From NCBI GenBank assembly GCA_905479015.1, contig CAJQKV010000010.1:1-46725 (forward strand): 46,725 bases of DNA, read 5' to 3'. Under the pieces are notes generated by a model that saw only the letters and a list, made by a program, of their open reading frames with translations, did not search any database and was not told the DNA's origin. Position numbers and translations under genes: made by a program. The number at the start of each line of letters is the position of its first letter. Position 1 is the first letter of the stretch. Shown piece by piece: positions 25,693 to 34,371 of this stretch. This DNA comes from an uncultured Cyclobacteriaceae bacterium. GTDB taxonomy: Bacteria; Bacteroidota; Bacteroidia; Cytophagales; Cyclobacteriaceae.

Positions 25693-27816
25693 TCAATAAA
25701 ACTTATACCTATTATCTACTATTTCAACAGATTCAATGAGTGCATTATAGATGTTTTGATAGGTAAAAGGATCTTCTCTTCTTCTTACTTCTGTTTGCGC
25801 ATTGAGGACGACATTTCTGTAGGCTTCGTAATCACTGAGCTCTTCTAAAGGGGTTTTAGTCGTGATCGTGAGCATAATTATTCCATTCTGTATCTTAAAA
25901 GGGAGCGTGGCTTCCCCTTCTTCAAGAGAAAAAGCGACTCCAATAGCCTCTGGAGCAAATCCAATGTTTGGAATGTTATTGGCACTTAAGGTCAGGTCAG
26001 CTACTCCAATTCGCCCTCCAGATCCATAAGCCTCATTCATTTCATCATAAGATCCAGTCAATGCTGATAAGCGAGAGATAATCAGATCTGCTTTTTTATC
26101 ATCTAATACTTTTCTTTCCAGTTCATTGGTTACATCTTCCATTTGGGCGGTGCCTTCTTCTTGTTCTCCCGTTTGAATGGCTACAACATATCTATTATCG
26201 AGCTCAAAGACTTCAGAGACCTCATTATTTGAAGCTTCATTGAACAACCAAAACACAATATTTCGAGCGTCTGCAAGGCCTCCTATGAATTTATCATCCT
26301 TACTTACTTTTAAGGCCTTGCGAATTTCATAACCCTTCTCAGTGGCGGTTTCGATAAAAGTACTCTCGTCTGAGGTTTCTGCCGCAAATAATTCTGCCTG
26401 GCGATAAATGGTGTTGAGCGTTTGATCGGATGAAAACAGCTCTTTTTCAATCTGAGCAATCTTATAAATGGTGTTGGTTTTTGCCTCCGTGACCTCAATG
26501 ATGTGATAGCCAAATGAGGTTTCAACTATATTGGAGAGGAGTCCTTTACCTCGCTTAGCAAAGGAGGCCTCTTTAAATTTCTGATCAAAATCCGAATTTT
26601 CACCAAACCACCCCAAATCGCCACCTCTCGACGCGGTACCATCAGTGCCGTAGATACGAGCCATTTCAGCAAAGTCAGCACCCCTTTTGATTTCGGCTAA
26701 AACACGTTGTGCCTCTTTTTTGGCTTGGGCCTTAGCTGAACCACTTTCATTTTCGACTTTGAATAAAATATGACTTGCACGTAAATAGGATTCATCTCCT
26801 TGCTGAATGTTACTTATTTTGTAAACACTGTAAGCGTCATTGGATAAGATGAGATCAGACACATAACCTACTTCTAGAGCATCCGGATCTAAATTTAACC
26901 ATGACGGTAAGTTATTCGGGTTATAGGTGCCAAATGGGGTAATTCCGTCAGAGTTAATTTCGGCAAAAACAGAATCATTTTGTCCAGATAAAAGGGTCTC
27001 CCTAATGACCATCATTTCTTCTTTTACAAAAGCGGTATCTTCTGATGATGGAGCGATGGGAAAGATAACATATTTGGCATCTTTAGAAGCGTCTCTTTTG
27101 TATTGATCCGCATTTTTACGGAGATAGGATTCAATTTCTGATTCTGTTACTGTCACCAGTGAATCGTTTACAGAGAAGAACGGGACATATAAATAGGCAG
27201 CAGTCAGACTTGTATTCTTTTCATAGGCTACTTTGGCTTCATGAATGTTAGCGTATTTAGTTAAGGCTAATAAATTTTCGTATTTAGTTAACCTCCTGGA
27301 TGCCGGTAGAGAGGCTTCAAAAGTGAGCCATGACTGTCTTTGTTGTGGCGGGGCATTATTGAGCTGCTGTAAAAAGCTAATGATATTTTGTTTATCAAAA
27401 ACCCCGGTATTGGGGTCAGCGAATATTTGTCTGATTTGAGGATGAATATTTACTCCTTGAACCATATCTATCAATTCGGGGGTGGTTACATCCAAGCCGA
27501 GGGCAGCATACTGTTCATCAAATACATTCTCAATAATAAACTGTTGCCATGCCTGCTGTCTGATTTGTTCCAAATCTTCAGCTAATGGACTTCTACCTGT
27601 ATTTAGTTGAAAATTTTGAGAGAGTTCGTCAACTTTTTGTTGAAACTGGGGATAACTAATGGTGTTAGAATTGATTTCACCGATCTCGTTAGAGCCCCCA
27701 TTAAAAAAGGAATTTCCTTGAAATAAATCCGTAAGAATGAATGAGAACATAGAAAAAGCAACAAAACCAACAACGATTTTACCAGCTTTTTGCCTAAGTG
27801 TGTTAATCAACGCCAT
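25693..27816 (-). CDS. PpiD/SurA-like peptidylprolyl isomerase, membrane-anchored
   Basis: The 707-residue protein starts with a cytoplasmic tail and one membrane helix (about 13-31, IVVGFVAFSMFSFILTDLF). The rest lies in the periplasm. A SurA-type chaperone domain follows (SNTISYPQFQQKVDELSQNF and on). One clear parvulin domain begins near LRASHILFKVENESGSAKAQ, continues through ASRGGDLGWFGENS, and closes at VETSFGYHIIEVTEA. It should help fold outer-membrane proteins leaving the Sec channel. The length fits Bacteroidota PpiD proteins. The neighbours (CorC, lptC, an outer-membrane protein) share the envelope theme. Confidence 0.88.
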   Translation of the reverse strand: MALINTLRQKAGKIVVGFVAFSMFSFILTDLFQGNSFFNGGSNEIGEINSNTISYPQFQQKVDELSQNFQLNTGRSPLAEDLEQIRQQAWQQFIIENVFDEQYAALGLDVTTPELIDMVQGVNIHPQIRQIFADPNTGVFDKQNIISFLQQLNNAPPQQRQSWLTFEASLPASRRLTKYENLLALTKYANIHEAKVAYEKNTSLTAAYLYVPFFSVNDSLVTVTESEIESYLRKNADQYKRDASKDAKYVIFPIAPSSEDTAFVKEEMMVIRETLLSGQNDSVFAEINSDGITPFGTYNPNNLPSWLNLDPDALEVGYVSDLILSNDAYSVYKISNIQQGDESYLRASHILFKVENESGSAKAQAKKEAQRVLAEIKRGADFAEMARIYGTDGTASRGGDLGWFGENSDFDQKFKEASFAKRGKGLLSNIVETSFGYHIIEVTEAKTNTIYKIAQIEKELFSSDQTLNTIYRQAELFAAETSDESTFIETATEKGYEIRKALKVSKDDKFIGGLADARNIVFWLFNEASNNEVSEVFELDNRYVVAIQTGEQEEGTAQMEDVTNELERKVLDDKKADLIISRLSALTGSYDEMNEAYGSGGRIGVADLTLSANNIPNIGFAPEAIGVAFSLEEGEATLPFKIQNGIIMLTITTKTPLEELSDYEAYRNVVLNAQTEVRRREDPFTYQNIYNALIESVEIVDNRYKFY

Positions 27817-27843
27817 ATTATTTTTTGTTTAAAATAAAGAACG

Positions 27844-27851
27844 CAAAAATA
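27844..27851 (-). promoter_or_regulatory. -7 promoter element for the ppiD-like gene
   Basis: TATTTTTG on the minus strand matches TAnnTTTG and lies 27 nt before the ATG at 27816, leaving a short AT-rich leader. Confidence 0.45.
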
Positions 27852-27891
27852 GCGTTTTGAATGGAATATAAAAATGATCTAAACCATTGAT

Positions 27892-29172
27892 TTACAATGG
27901 GTCCTTATAATTCTGTATTGTGAGCCGAACTTGATCGATCCGATTGTCCTCCATGTTGATTATTTGAAAAAGGAAATGATCGATACCAATCTCATCTTGG
28001 ATCGTAGGGATATCTTCATTTTTAGCTAAAATAAGCCCACCTAAGGTATCATAATCCCCCTTAGGCAATGACCAATTATATTTTTCGTTGAGGGCATCGA
28101 TTTCGTGCCGAGCACTCAGAAGGAAAATGTTTTCTGCGATTTTTTGTTCAATTAAAAACTCATCGTCATGCTCATCTCTTATTTCACCAAAGATCTCCTC
28201 CATGACATCTTCTATACTCACCAAACCTGCCGTACCACCAAATTCATCTACTACCAGTGCCAGGCTCTTTTGGTCTGCAATGAGTTTAACCAAAAGTTCA
28301 TTGGCAGGCATCGTTTCTGGAATAATCAATATCGTTGTTAATATATCTTTTATTGATTTAGGCTTTTTAAACATTTCTAAAGAATGACAGTAGCCAATAA
28401 CATTATCAATATTTTCTTTGTATACGATGATCTTGGAGTGGCCACTGTCAATAAAAGCAGCACTGAGTTTAAGTAAATCATCATTGATGTCGACCGCGAT
28501 AATTTCTGTTCTGGGAATCATACATTCTCGAACTTGAATTTCTTTGAATTCGATCGCATTATTAAAAAACTTTACGTCGATCTCTTGATCTTCGCTTTCA
28601 GAATGCTCCGTATTCTTCTTGACAAAGTTGTTGAGATCGGTCAGGGCAAATAAGGATTGACTCTCAGCATAAGAAAGTTGAAAAATTCGAGTAACAATAA
28701 ATTTGGAAATGATCTCAACCATCCAAACCAATGGGGACATGAGTACGAACAGCCCCATCATAGGGAGAGAAAATATTCGAAGTAAGGTGTCTGGATTTAA
28801 TAAAAAAAGACTCTTAGGGAGGAATTCGGCAGTGATTAATACAATAAATGTTGCGATTAAAGTTTGTATGACTAAGGCAATGATCGGGCTATCTATCCAA
28901 TGGGGAAGGATATTGATGATTCTAGGCTCTAACAGAGTTGCCATAAGGATACCGTACAAGACTAAGGCTAAATTATTACCGACCAAAGTAGTTGATAAAA
29001 AACGGGCACGATGCCTTTGAAAATAGGACAAAGAAGAAGCCATTAATCCTTTCTTTTGAGAGAGCATCTCAATTCTTAATTTATCTGCTGAGATATATGC
29101 GATTTCCATACCAGAAAAGAATCCAGAAAATATCAAACAAATACAAATCATTAATAAAGGATCGATTATCAT
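27892..29172 (-). CDS. CNNM/CorC (hemolysin-like, GldE-type) membrane protein
   Basis: The 426-residue protein has three parts. Residues 1-190 form the CNNM membrane domain with four helices, starting LMICICLIFSGFFSGMEIAYI. A pair of CBS domains spans about 210-335 and includes VRECMIPRTEIIAVDI and VDEFGGTAGLVSIEDVMEEI. A CorC/HlyC C-terminal domain spans about 345-420 and contains YDTLGGLILAK. Family members are linked to magnesium or cobalt export. In gliding Bacteroidota a close relative is GldE. The role here is not provable, but the order CorC, small protein, lptC, TPR, OMP, coaX is familiar in this phylum. Confidence 0.85.
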   Translation of the reverse strand: MIIDPLLMICICLIFSGFFSGMEIAYISADKLRIEMLSQKKGLMASSLSYFQRHRARFLSTTLVGNNLALVLYGILMATLLEPRIINILPHWIDSPIIALVIQTLIATFIVLITAEFLPKSLFLLNPDTLLRIFSLPMMGLFVLMSPLVWMVEIISKFIVTRIFQLSYAESQSLFALTDLNNFVKKNTEHSESEDQEIDVKFFNNAIEFKEIQVRECMIPRTEIIAVDINDDLLKLSAAFIDSGHSKIIVYKENIDNVIGYCHSLEMFKKPKSIKDILTTILIIPETMPANELLVKLIADQKSLALVVDEFGGTAGLVSIEDVMEEIFGEIRDEHDDEFLIEQKIAENIFLLSARHEIDALNEKYNWSLPKGDYDTLGGLILAKNEDIPTIQDEIGIDHFLFQIINMEDNRIDQVRLTIQNYKDPL

Positions 29173-29188
29173 CTCTTTTTAGATTTTT

Positions 29189-29380
29189 TTATTTTTTTTT
29201 TCTTATTTTTTTAGGATTTTTTTCCGGCATATTTTTTCTAAAATGGTACAGAAATAATAAAGCAATACTAAACATAAAAACCCCGTAGGATTTTTCAATC
29301 CCTAAAAAAAAGGCTTCATAAAGTCCAATGAGGAAAAATCCAATGGCCGAATAAAAAATAATTGCGTTTTTTTTAGTCAA
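29189..29380 (-). CDS. Small membrane protein with a lysine-rich tail
   Basis: The 63-residue protein has two hydrophobic helices (about 7-25 and 30-47, the first IIFYSAIGFFLIGLYEAFF) and a very basic end (NPKKIRKKK). It lies between lptC and the corC-like gene in a compact minus-strand run, so it is likely expressed. I do not recognise a family. The DNA around its 3' end is an extreme A/T run (about 29165-29225), so the exact tail is sensitive to sequencing error. Spacing to neighbours is under 20 bp on both sides. Confidence 0.5.
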   Translation of the reverse strand: MTKKNAIIFYSAIGFFLIGLYEAFFLGIEKSYGVFMFSIALLFLYHFRKNMPEKNPKKIRKKK

Positions 29381-29398
29381 AGCTGGGGTGGGTCTTAG

Positions 29399-30019
29399 TT
29401 ATATATCCTCTTCTTCTATTTGGATCGTTCCAGCGGGTTCCAAGATTTCATAGGATGAAAAATCTTGATTGGCAGACAAGCCTTTACCTGTATGAACTTC
29501 ACCATCCGAAATAATGGTAACAAAATTATCGGTATAAAATTTTTCTTCCGCAGGACTCCAAAATAATAATTCTGTATTGAGTTCATCACCAGTGTCTACA
29601 TTTTTAACTACGACATTTCCTTCTCCTTTGTAAAGGTTGTTTTTAGCATTAAAATTCGCGGCGTTTGAGCGGAAGGTACAAATGGGCTTGTTAGGGGTGG
29701 AGTAATACTCCAATACTAGTCCATTGGGCCAACCTTTATCACCATTTTCAAATTGTAATTGGTCAGGGGCCTTCAGACGAAGAATTAACTTACCTGAGTC
29801 GGTCATCATGGTATTTACATTTGACATCTCCATGATGGGGCCATTGTATATTTCCTGATTAAGTAACTCTTTTCTACTATTACAAGAAGTTTGACCAACT
29901 ATACAGAGGGCCACTAAAACACAAAAACGAGCAAAAAAATGATTCCAGCTCGTTTTTGAATGGAGTTTAATTTTCAGCTCGTTTCTGGAGTATAACGCTT
30001 TCATTAATCCAACAGTCAA
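29399..30019 (-). CDS. lptC: LPS export protein LptC, lipoprotein-like form
   Basis: The 206-residue protein carries LptC/OstA-like beta-jellyroll sequence: GWPNGLVLEYYSTPNKPICT, SNAANFNAKNNLYKGEGNVV, ELLFWSPAEEKFYTDNFV and GKGLSANQDFSSYEI. LptC bridges LptBFG and LptA in moving LPS to the outer membrane. Unlike the E. coli protein, it has a hydrophobic segment ending in a lipobox-like VGQTSC (Cys46), as often seen in Bacteroidota. The start is uncertain: ATG at 30019 or 30004 overlaps the TPR gene by 53 or 38 bp, and a hairpin lies inside the first codons. Confidence 0.8.
   Translation of the reverse strand: MTVGLMKALYSRNELKIKLHSKTSWNHFFARFCVLVALCIVGQTSCNSRKELLNQEIYNGPIMEMSNVNTMMTDSGKLILRLKAPDQLQFENGDKGWPNGLVLEYYSTPNKPICTFRSNAANFNAKNNLYKGEGNVVVKNVDTGDELNTELLFWSPAEEKFYTDNFVTIISDGEVHTGKGLSANQDFSSYEILEPAGTIQIEEEDI
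29923..29957 (-). terminator. Terminator-like hairpin inside the start of lptC
   Basis: A perfect 10-bp inverted repeat (minus strand AAAAACGAGC / GCTCGTTTTT, 15-nt loop) lies just after the TPR gene's stop and within the first codons of lptC. It looks like an intrinsic terminator or attenuator for the TPR message. A partial direct copy of its arm lies at 29976-29984. Confidence 0.55.
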
Positions 30020-31280
30020 TTTTAATAGATTGACCTTCTGTGTATTCCTCAGTGAAAATATCTGTGATAGAAGGGAAAAGGGCTTCTGACTTTTTCATAT
30101 TCTCGTAATCCCCAGCTTTTTGGAACGCATTATGGGCTGCTATAAAGATGGCATAGTCAACCGTTTTAAATTCACCTTGCTTACATTCTTCAAAGCTTGA
30201 TAGGTATAGATTTCCAATCAATACGTGCGCATCACTCATAGAAGGATCTGCTGAAAGGGCCTTTCTACAATTACTTCTTGCACTAGCTTTTAAACCTGCT
30301 TGGTAATCGATTTTGGCCAAACTTAAATAAATTTCAGCTTTTTTAGTTACTTCTTCGGTAAGCGTAAGGGCTTGGTTATAGTATTGAATGGCACCTTGCC
30401 GATCATCTTCTTTTGATGCCCGCGAGGCGAGGAATTTTGATATGGCAAAATCAGGAGAATTCTGGTTTACAATCTTAGCCGCTTCGAAAGCCAATGGGCG
30501 ATCCGTACATTTATTTTGAAGCATGAGCTTAAATATTTTTGAGGCTACTTTTATATCCCCTGTTTCGGCCAATTTTGGGCCTAATAGACTTTCAACATAA
30601 TCACAACTTAAATCGATCGTTAAGGTGAGGAGTTTATCCACATTTTCCGCGACCCTTTCTAGAGAAGCGGGGTTACTGGATGCGGCGATTTGGCCATCCA
30701 AAGCATCCATTAAGCCGGTATAAATATCCAATACTTTTTCGTCCGATAGCTCCCCACCGGTGGCTTTAAATCTGCGTACTACATCCATGTAAGCGACAAA
30801 ATTATTGGTTGAGAAATCGGCACCACTGAGAGCAAAAGTCTTTTCGAATAAATCCAGTAGTTCAACATATTTGGATTTATCCCCTTTATAAAACTTATAA
30901 GCGGGAAAGGCCTTGCGATTCAGAACGGAGGCTTCATTGCCAAAATATTCAATTCTCAAATCATACATCTCCAAAGCTTTTGCTTGATAAGCAGCTTTCT
31001 GAGCTTTATCCGACTCTTTATTTGCCAATTCACTATAAATTTTCGCTCCATTTTGATAAAGAGACTCATTTAAATCGGGTGTATTTTCGAGGAGCCAGGC
31101 GTGTGGTGCTATCGCGTCTAAATACTTTTCTATTTTGACCATATCGGTATAGATGGCATTATTCTCTTTGGCAACATCAATTTGCTCACCCCAATTCCAA
31201 CCGGCTTGGCTAAAAACGCTTGTACTTACTAAACTTACTAAAAGGAGTGTTGTTATTATTAATTTATTCATTTTCTTCAA
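29967..31280 (-). CDS. Exported TPR protein
   Basis: The 437-residue protein has a signal peptide (MKKMNKLIITTLLLVSLVST, cleavage after about residue 25). The rest is helical with TPR-like repeats, clearest at about 290-370 (AIQYYNQALTLTEEVTKKAE, AEIYLSLAKIDYQAGLKA and ALSADPSMSDAHVLIGNLYL). It is probably periplasmic and acts as a protein-binding scaffold; the partner is unknown. It sits between the outer-membrane protein gene (10 bp upstream) and lptC, which overlaps it. A role in envelope assembly is inferred from this setting. Confidence 0.75.
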   Translation of the reverse strand: MKKMNKLIITTLLLVSLVSTSVFSQAGWNWGEQIDVAKENNAIYTDMVKIEKYLDAIAPHAWLLENTPDLNESLYQNGAKIYSELANKESDKAQKAAYQAKALEMYDLRIEYFGNEASVLNRKAFPAYKFYKGDKSKYVELLDLFEKTFALSGADFSTNNFVAYMDVVRRFKATGGELSDEKVLDIYTGLMDALDGQIAASSNPASLERVAENVDKLLTLTIDLSCDYVESLLGPKLAETGDIKVASKIFKLMLQNKCTDRPLAFEAAKIVNQNSPDFAISKFLASRASKEDDRQGAIQYYNQALTLTEEVTKKAEIYLSLAKIDYQAGLKASARSNCRKALSADPSMSDAHVLIGNLYLSSFEECKQGEFKTVDYAIFIAAHNAFQKAGDYENMKKSEALFPSITDIFTEEYTEGQSIKIDCWINESVILQKRAEN

Positions 31281-31289
31281 GCGGATTAA

Positions 31290-32558
31290 TTAATTGTATT
31301 TTCTTTTGATAAACCATTTTTCATTAATTGTCAAACCTAAAACAATTTGCATGAAAGTTTCATTGATCAATCCATTCTCAATAGTTCCTCTTTCACCAAA
31401 TTTAATGGCAAGATCCAAAGTTGATAAACCTGCCACAGGAAATGAAGCACCAAAATTAATGCCAAACTCATTAATGCTGTTATTTTGGACTAAATAAGGC
31501 AGTTTTCCATAGTTGAAGCCAAAGCGGTAAGTGACCCGTTTTAAATAATTGGTAATATTCCGGCTATCGGGCGTCATTTCACCGCCAAGAATAAATTCTT
31601 GCGTATTTTGGACGAGTGTATTGTTTGATCCATTTGAAGTCCAGTTGGCTAAGTTAATGTCTAATCCAATTTTATACTTTTCAATCAATCCATAGGAGAT
31701 ACCAAAACTTAATTTTTTGGGTAAATCAAAGGTGATGGCTTCTTCATTAGATATGGGCATTGGTGAACCGACTTGGAGCACGCTATTTTCTATGTATCGT
31801 GATAGGAAAGCATCTTTTGAGCCTTCAAGTTGGCCCGGATGTTGATAAGTAATTCCAAAATTAATCTCATGGGTTTCGTTAATCTTCATTTTGTGGGCTA
31901 GGGCAGCAGAAAATAAAACAGATTTATAGGTATCATTGGTTGATAATTGGGTGTAATATCCAATATTGCTCGAATCCGAAGCTAAGGAACTCTGATTTTG
32001 CTTGTCGATCGCACCAAAGACATACATCAAATTAAAACCAATGTTTGTGGATTTAAAAATACGAAATCCATTTGACCAAGCAAATTGAGAAAGGCCACCA
32101 CTTCCAATGAATAGATCATTTGTACTTTCCGTTGGCGTTGCGTTGGCAACCTCACTACTGCCTCCAACCTCATAGTCCGCGGAACTGAAGGGGAGTAAGG
32201 AAATGGCAGAACCCCATTTACCATTCAATAAAGGGACAAAAAACACCATATGCTTGATGCTGCCTGTTTTTTTGGATCCGTTTTCTAGCTCACTTTTATA
32301 GGTTCTAGCTTCTCCCTGAAGTCCTACATTAAAGGAGCTAAGTTGGTTATATGTGAGCCATGCTGGGTTCTGAAGATTTATATTAAAACGCTGAGGCATT
32401 CCTACACCTAGTCCTCCCATGGCTTGGTTGTGAGCTAGGGCATTGTTGTTTAGTTCACCAATTCCGTATATTGCATAAGTACTTGCTACGTGTTGGCTAT
32501 TGCCTTTCAGGCAAAATAAGACAATGGATAAGGTCAATAAATATTTAAATATCCTCAT
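31290..32558 (-). CDS. Outer-membrane beta-barrel protein (OmpP1/FadL-like)
   Basis: The 422-residue protein starts with a signal peptide ending near KGNSQ (about residue 21). The mature start (AIYGIGELNNNALAHNQAMG, then GGLGVGMPQRFNINLQNPAW) resembles the opening of OmpP1/FadL/TodX-type barrels in Bacteroidota. The rest alternates hydrophobic and polar residues, as barrels do (YRFGFNYGKLPY, FGINFGASFPVAG). The terminal residues (EKWFIKRKYN) do not give a classic C-terminal Phe. It probably forms a channel or lipid-interacting barrel; the substrate is unknown. The start overlaps the coaX stop by 14 bp, so they are co-expressed. Confidence 0.72.
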   Translation of the reverse strand: MRIFKYLLTLSIVLFCLKGNSQHVASTYAIYGIGELNNNALAHNQAMGGLGVGMPQRFNINLQNPAWLTYNQLSSFNVGLQGEARTYKSELENGSKKTGSIKHMVFFVPLLNGKWGSAISLLPFSSADYEVGGSSEVANATPTESTNDLFIGSGGLSQFAWSNGFRIFKSTNIGFNLMYVFGAIDKQNQSSLASDSSNIGYYTQLSTNDTYKSVLFSAALAHKMKINETHEINFGITYQHPGQLEGSKDAFLSRYIENSVLQVGSPMPISNEEAITFDLPKKLSFGISYGLIEKYKIGLDINLANWTSNGSNNTLVQNTQEFILGGEMTPDSRNITNYLKRVTYRFGFNYGKLPYLVQNNSINEFGINFGASFPVAGLSTLDLAIKFGERGTIENGLINETFMQIVLGLTINEKWFIKRKYN

Positions 32559-33270
32559 TATTGATTAAAATTTGATTCAATCCCAAGGGGACTAAATTTG
32601 AGCGCACAAAGATGCTACCTTTTACGTTGCTTTCAAAAAGTATGGCATCTCCACCTGTCATTAATACCCTTAAAGACACATATTTTTCTTTTAAACGCGA
32701 AACGATTCCATTAATTTCATTTTTTATTCCATTTTTTGCCCCAGAAATCATGCATGAAGCGGTCGATTTCCCAATCAATTCCCATTCATATTGATCGCTT
32801 TGGGCTATTACATCGGGGAGTTGCCCCGTCATTTCATGCATAGCTTTGAGTCGCATTTTGAATCCAGGACTAATAATTCCTCCCTCAAAGCTGTTGTTGA
32901 TGAGAAGGTCATAGGTGATACAGGAGCCGGCATCAATGATCAGTAAATCTTCTGATGGAAAAAGGAAGTGGGCGCCTACGGCACTAGCAATCCGGTCACG
33001 GCCTAGGGTTTGGGGCGTATCATAGTTAATACGAATAGGCAATTTTGAATGTTCATTGAAAATAAAGACGCCATCACCAAAAATATTCTTTATTTGTTCT
33101 GAATTATGCTTTACGGAGCATATAATGGTATTTTGATCTTTTGGAAGGGCTGTTACCAATGATTCTACCCGATCCCAAGTTTTAGATTCTAAAATTAAAT
33201 CACCTTGAACTTGAGAGGACTTTATGCGGCTGTTTCCAATATCAATTACGAAGTTTGATTTGTTACTCAA
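32545..33270 (-). CDS. coaX: Type III pantothenate kinase
   Basis: CoaX phosphorylates pantothenate, the first step of CoA synthesis. It belongs to the ASKHA fold and is not inhibited by CoA. The 241-residue protein has the family motifs DIGNSR (10-15), LGRDRIASAVGAHF (89-102), IDAGSCITYD (112-121) and GGIISPG (130-136). The start is TTG at 33270. No ATG is available upstream that preserves the short N-terminus before the DIGNSR phosphate loop, so TTG is preferred. It is divergent from anmK with 27 bp between them. Confidence 0.92.
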   Translation of the reverse strand: MSNKSNFVIDIGNSRIKSSQVQGDLILESKTWDRVESLVTALPKDQNTIICSVKHNSEQIKNIFGDGVFIFNEHSKLPIRINYDTPQTLGRDRIASAVGAHFLFPSEDLLIIDAGSCITYDLLINNSFEGGIISPGFKMRLKAMHEMTGQLPDVIAQSDQYEWELIGKSTASCMISGAKNGIKNEINGIVSRLKEKYVSLRVLMTGGDAILFESNVKGSIFVRSNLVPLGLNQILINNEDI

Positions 33271-33289
33271 AGAATAAATCGTTAATTAG

Positions 33290-33297
33290 CAAATATA
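33290..33297 (-). promoter_or_regulatory. -7 promoter element for coaX
   Basis: TATATTTG on the minus strand matches TAnnTTTG and lies 19 nt before the coaX TTG start. It abuts the anmK ATG on the other strand. Confidence 0.5.
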
Positions 33298-34353
33298 ATG
33301 AATGAACTATCAGCAGTTGGCGTAATGTCCGGATCTTCACTTGATGGGCTTGATATATGTTATTGTGATTATAAATATTTTGAATCAAAATGGCAGTTTC
33401 AAAACTTGAAGGGAGAGACTATTCCTTTCCCTAGGGATATTTATGCTCTTTTGCTAAAGGCCAGAGACCTTTCTGGAGAGGAACTCGTAAAGCTAGATGT
33501 GCGATTGGGTATTTGGATGGGGCAGATGATTCGGGACTTTTGTCAACGGCATAATTACCGACCACAAATTATAGGGTCTCATGGGCATACGGTTTTTCAT
33601 CATCCAAAACAGGGATACAGTATTCAGATTGGCAGTGGTCAGGCCATCGCCAGCTATGCCAAGATACCTACCCTAAATGATTTTAGATCTAAAGATGTTT
33701 TATTAGGGGGCGCTGGTGCCCCACTGGTACCCATTGGTGACAAACATTTATTTTCAGCCTACGATGTTTGTATTAATTTAGGGGGGATTGCCAACCTAAC
33801 CATCAACTGCGAGGCATTGCCGAGGGCTTTTGATGTGGCGCCTTGTAATCAGGTATTAAATAAAATTGCCAATCGCATGGGAATGCCATTTGATCAAGAC
33901 GGAAAAATGGGGCGTTCAGGGACTTTTTTGAAATCATGGCATGCTTCCTTAGAAACCCCTCATTTTTATCAAAAAAAAGGGCCAAAATCAATCAGCAATG
34001 AATGGGTGGAACAAGAGGTATTGAGCAAATTACCTGAGCGAGAAGATCCAAAGGATCTCGCGTTTACTTATTGTAAATTTGTTGGAGATCGGATAGCAGA
34101 AAGCCTCTTGGAGGTGGATTTTAATACCGTCCTTGTTACCGGCGGAGGGACTCATAATAAAGCTTTATTAGAGGCTATAGAAGGGGCCTTGGGTGTAAGG
34201 GTAGTGGTGCCAAAAGCAGAAATCATTAATTTTAAAGAAGCCTTAATTTTTAGTTTTATGGCAGTTTTGAAATTGAGGAAAGAGGTGAATGTGTTAAAAT
34301 CAGTTACGGGCGCGTTCGAGGATAGCTCGTCAGGAGTTTATTATAGTCCTTAA
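33298..34353 (+). CDS. anmK: Anhydro-N-acetylmuramic acid kinase
   Basis: AnmK opens and phosphorylates 1,6-anhydro-MurNAc from cell wall turnover to give MurNAc-6-phosphate. The 351-residue protein has MSGSSLDGLD (10-19), then IGSHGHTVFHHPKQG, the substrate loop DVLLGGAGAPLVPIGD, NLGGIANLT and the ATP-site TGGGTHNKALLEAI. The length is slightly shorter than the E. coli enzyme but all motifs are present. It is transcribed alone, divergent from coaX and converging with the aspartate kinase gene. It implies peptidoglycan recycling in this organism. Confidence 0.94.
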   Translation: MNELSAVGVMSGSSLDGLDICYCDYKYFESKWQFQNLKGETIPFPRDIYALLLKARDLSGEELVKLDVRLGIWMGQMIRDFCQRHNYRPQIIGSHGHTVFHHPKQGYSIQIGSGQAIASYAKIPTLNDFRSKDVLLGGAGAPLVPIGDKHLFSAYDVCINLGGIANLTINCEALPRAFDVAPCNQVLNKIANRMGMPFDQDGKMGRSGTFLKSWHASLETPHFYQKKGPKSISNEWVEQEVLSKLPEREDPKDLAFTYCKFVGDRIAESLLEVDFNTVLVTGGGTHNKALLEAIEGALGVRVVVPKAEIINFKEALIFSFMAVLKLRKEVNVLKSVTGAFEDSSSGVYYSP

Positions 34354-34371
34354 TGAACGCTTAAGATTCAA

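Noticed and set aside
29165-29225. Extreme A/T run as a replication or attachment site
   Set aside because: It is simply the lysine-rich end of a small gene and its spacer; no DnaA boxes or repeats are present.
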